From contig CALEVZ010000077.1 of assembly GCA_937924755.1 (NCBI GenBank), positions 1-41,770 of the forward strand: a stretch of DNA of 41,770 nt, written 5' to 3'. The DNA is from an uncultured bacterium (GTDB taxonomy: Bacteria > Acidobacteriota > Thermoanaerobaculia > Thermoanaerobaculales > Thermoanaerobaculaceae). The position numbers were made by a program, and so were the translations under genes. Positions 40,337-41,770 of this stretch are shown here, one piece after another. The notes under the pieces are model-generated. The model saw nothing but the letters and a program-made list of their open reading frames with translations, was not told where the DNA came from and did not search any database. Each line of letters opens with the position of its first letter. Positions within the stretch are counted from its first letter, which is position 1.

Positions 40337-41506
40337 CTACGGCGTCCTCCCACGCATCAGGGCGCGCTCGAACTCGGCGCGGATGCGCTCTTTCTCGCGC
40401 TCCAGGTAGCGCTCGTAGTCCTCCACCTTGCCCTCGCGGATCCAGTGGGTGCGCAGGTAATGCTTGATGTTGCCGTAGTCGTCGAAGGCGAGGGGGCCGG
40501 TCACCCCGATGACCTCCCCCAGCCCTTTCAGCTTCAGCGCCACATCGCCGCCCGAGCGGGTGCGCAGCCCGCGCAGCGCCTCGATGGCGGCCAGACCGGC
40601 GTCGTAGCCATGGGCGGCGTAAATGTCCGGCATCAACTTGTAGACCTCGTAGTAGCGCTTCACGAAGGTCTTGATGGGGTCCTTCTCGGAGGTGGTGTCG
40701 AAGCTGGCCAGGGGGAAGAACACCCCGTCGGCCAGACGGCCGGCGCGCTGCAGGAAGGTCATGGTGTTGATCGCCGACGTGGTGCCGATGACCCCCGCGT
40801 ACTCCGCCCCCCGCAGCACCTTGAGGGCCTCGATGATGGCGTCCCCGTAGCCACAGATGTACACCCCGTCCGGCTTGCGGGTCTCCAGAACGGCTCGGGT
40901 GCCCTGCTCCCAGTCGGCACTGCCGATGGCGACCGAGTCGACGATCTCGCCGCCGTGGGCCTTGAACGCCCCCATGAAGACGGGCAGCAGCCCGCGGGTG
41001 TAGGCGTTGTCCTCCTGCAGGATGAGCACCCTCCGCACGTTGCGGGGGGCTTGGTAGAGAAGATCCGCTGCCTTAACCCCCTCTAGGTCGTCGGAGGGGT
41101 AGACGCGGAAAAAGAACAGACTGCGCCGGACCAGATCGGGGGCCGAGGCGGAGGGTGAGAGGAGAACCCGTTGCCGCTGGTCGGCCACCGGGATCATCGC
41201 CCGCGCCTCCTGGGTAGTGGCGCCACCGATGACGATGAGCGCCCCCTGTTCAAACAGCGCCTCGGCCTCACTCGCGGCCCTGGCCACATCCGAGCCGGAA
41301 TCGCGGTAGACGACCTGCAACCCCTCCGGCAGGGTGTTGTTGGCCCGAGCCTCGTCGAAGGCGAGCTTGACCCCACTCTTGATGGGGGCCCCGTACACCG
41401 CGTTGTCGCCGGTCTCGGGGAGTACGACGCCAACCAAGAGCTTACGGGAGCACCCCACGGAGGCTATCACACCAACCGCGACCGCCACCGCAGCTATCCG
41501 TCTCAT
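40337..41506 (-). CDS. Periplasmic binding lipoprotein, branched-chain amino acid type (Peripla_BP_6)
   Basis: Lipoprotein of 389 residues: a 17-residue hydrophobic lead with a lipobox ending SVGC (Cys19), then a type I periplasmic binding fold. LLVGVVLPETGDNAVYGAPIKSG is the usual first strand and ligand loop, with VIGGATTQEARAMIPVA, VLLSPSASAPDL, FFFRVYPSDDLEGVKAADLL, GSADWEQGTRAVL and AHGYDAGLAAIEAL in family order. The C-terminal 40 residues are a charged helix. Homologues bind amino acids or amides for LivHMGF transporters, but none of those genes is present; it is followed instead by a Wzm/Wzt pair. ATG 41506 has GGAGG 4 bases upstream and a leader of about 30 bases. The ligand is unknown. 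Confidence 0.9.
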   Translation of the reverse strand: MRRIAAVAVAVGVIASVGCSRKLLVGVVLPETGDNAVYGAPIKSGVKLAFDEARANNTLPEGLQVVYRDSGSDVARAASEAEALFEQGALIVIGGATTQEARAMIPVADQRQRVLLSPSASAPDLVRRSLFFFRVYPSDDLEGVKAADLLYQAPRNVRRVLILQEDNAYTRGLLPVFMGAFKAHGGEIVDSVAIGSADWEQGTRAVLETRKPDGVYICGYGDAIIEALKVLRGAEYAGVIGTTSAINTMTFLQRAGRLADGVFFPLASFDTTSEKDPIKTFVKRYYEVYKLMPDIYAAHGYDAGLAAIEALRGLRTRSGGDVALKLKGLGEVIGVTGPLAFDDYGNIKHYLRTHWIREGKVEDYERYLEREKERIRAEFERALMRGRTP

Positions 41507-41544
41507 GATGCCTCCGGACGCGCCACCGGCGCGCTGCTCTCACA

Positions 41545-41573
41545 TTTGTACCATGGGACCGCTCCCGGCGCAA
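41545..41573 (-). promoter_or_regulatory. Sigma-70-type promoter of the binding protein / second exporter operon
   Basis: On the minus strand TTGCGC (41573-41568), a 17-base spacer, and TACAAA (41550-41545). Transcription would start about 30 bases before ATG 41506, giving a leader that carries GGAGG. This contrasts with the leaderless-type starts elsewhere in the window. Confidence 0.55.
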
Positions 41574-41594
41574 ACCGGCCCGACCCCCAGCGGC

Positions 41595-41623
41595 TTGCCT
41601 TGCGCCCGGGCGACGGGTATACT
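41595..41623 (+). promoter_or_regulatory. Sigma-70-type promoter of the terminal lipoprotein gene
   Basis: TTGCCT (41595-41600), a 17-base spacer and TATACT (41618-41623). ATG 41634 follows 10 bases after the -10, so the leader would be only a few bases. It is divergent from the promoter at 41545-41573, their -35 boxes being 21 bases apart. Confidence 0.6.
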
Positions 41624-41633
41624 GCCCGGAGTC

Positions 41634-41770
41634 ATGCGTGGTGTCCCCTTGCTCGCCGTGGTTCTGGCCGTTTCGGTGCTTTCAGGGTGCAGCGAGGATC
41701 TCTTTGACGCCGAATCGGACCTGGTCATCATGAACGAGAGCGTCTGCAATCTGACGATCTTCGTGGACGG
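41634..41770 (+). CDS. Putative lipoprotein, 5' part only
   Basis: The window ends after 45 codons of an open frame. MRGVPLLAVVLAVSVLSGCS is a clear lipoprotein signal peptide with lipobox LSGC (Cys19). The mature part begins EDLFDAESDLVIMNESVCNL and continues TIFVDG, which suggests a beta-strand domain but does not identify a family. The start is supported by the TTGCCT-17-TATACT promoter just upstream. Function cannot be assigned. Confidence 0.75.
   Translation, partial: MRGVPLLAVVLAVSVLSGCSEDLFDAESDLVIMNESVCNLTIFVD

Noticed and set aside
1-41770. Selenoprotein candidates with in-frame TGA, prompted by selA
   Set aside because: None of the recognised genes shows a TGA interrupting a conserved domain. 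The TGA of the asparagine synthetase stump is better explained by decay.
1-41770. CRISPR arrays, tRNA and rRNA genes
   Set aside because: No regularly spaced direct repeats, tRNA cloverleaf or rRNA-like stretches were recognised by eye.

Overview
The window is GC-rich, densely packed bacterial DNA with no rRNA, tRNA, CRISPR array or insertion sequence that I could recognise. Many junctions between same-strand genes are 4-base NTGA overlaps. The gene content is SelA, a PilS/PilR-type two-component pair, a prepilin peptidase, two type IV pilin-like proteins, and two Wzm/Wzt-type polysaccharide exporters with many glycosyltransferases. This fits a Gram-negative, surface-polysaccharide-rich bacterium. 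Acidobacteriota or a neighbouring phylum is my guess from the overall style only; nothing here proves it.

Layout. 1-1.5 kb: selA (+). 1.5-9.6 kb: a seven-gene minus-strand operon running from a GT2 glycosyltransferase through a WecA/MraY-like phosphoglycosyltransferase, an FAD-dependent mutase/oxidase-like protein, a GT4 glycosyltransferase and a prepilin peptidase to a sensor kinase and a sigma-54 response regulator; every junction overlaps. 9.6-11 kb: a DUF2723-like membrane protein. 11-16.4 kb (+): a worn segment with a degenerate methyltransferase and the 5' stump of an asparagine synthetase, mixed with four intact-looking glycosyltransferases. 16.3-25 kb (-): a GT4 gene, then the operon wzm-wzt-fkbM-methyltransferase-capA-asparagine synthase-like-glycosyltransferase. 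25.3-27.2 kb: a methyltransferase (+) and a GDP-L-fucose synthase (-). 27.3-34.9 kb (-): an operon of two O-antigen ligase/polymerase-like proteins, a YfhO-like protein and a spermidine synthase-like membrane fusion. 35-36 kb (-): two pilin-like genes. 36.1-38.4 kb (+): a second YfhO-like protein. 38.3-41.5 kb (-): a second Wzt/Wzm pair behind a Peripla_BP_6 lipoprotein. 41.6 kb to the end (+): the start of a lipoprotein.

How the parts may work together. Activated sugars are built into undecaprenyl-linked glycans (WecA-like enzyme, glycosyltransferases, Fcl, methyltransferases), exported by the ABC systems, and polymerised or ligated by the Wzy/WaaL-like proteins. The pilin maturation and signalling genes share an operon with glycan-assembly genes. 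Both pilin genes have correctly spaced sigma-54 -24/-12 elements, which would make them natural targets of the PilS/PilR-like pair about 30 kb away.

The most interesting signals are: (1) these sigma-54 elements, together with a PilR-like regulator whose HTH stops before the recognition helix; (2) repeated TAnnnT -10 boxes 5-10 bases before start codons of operon-leading genes without a clear Shine-Dalgarno, implying leaderless mRNAs; (3) a terminator whose T-run contains the -35 box of the next operon; and (4) two gene remnants inside the glycan cluster.
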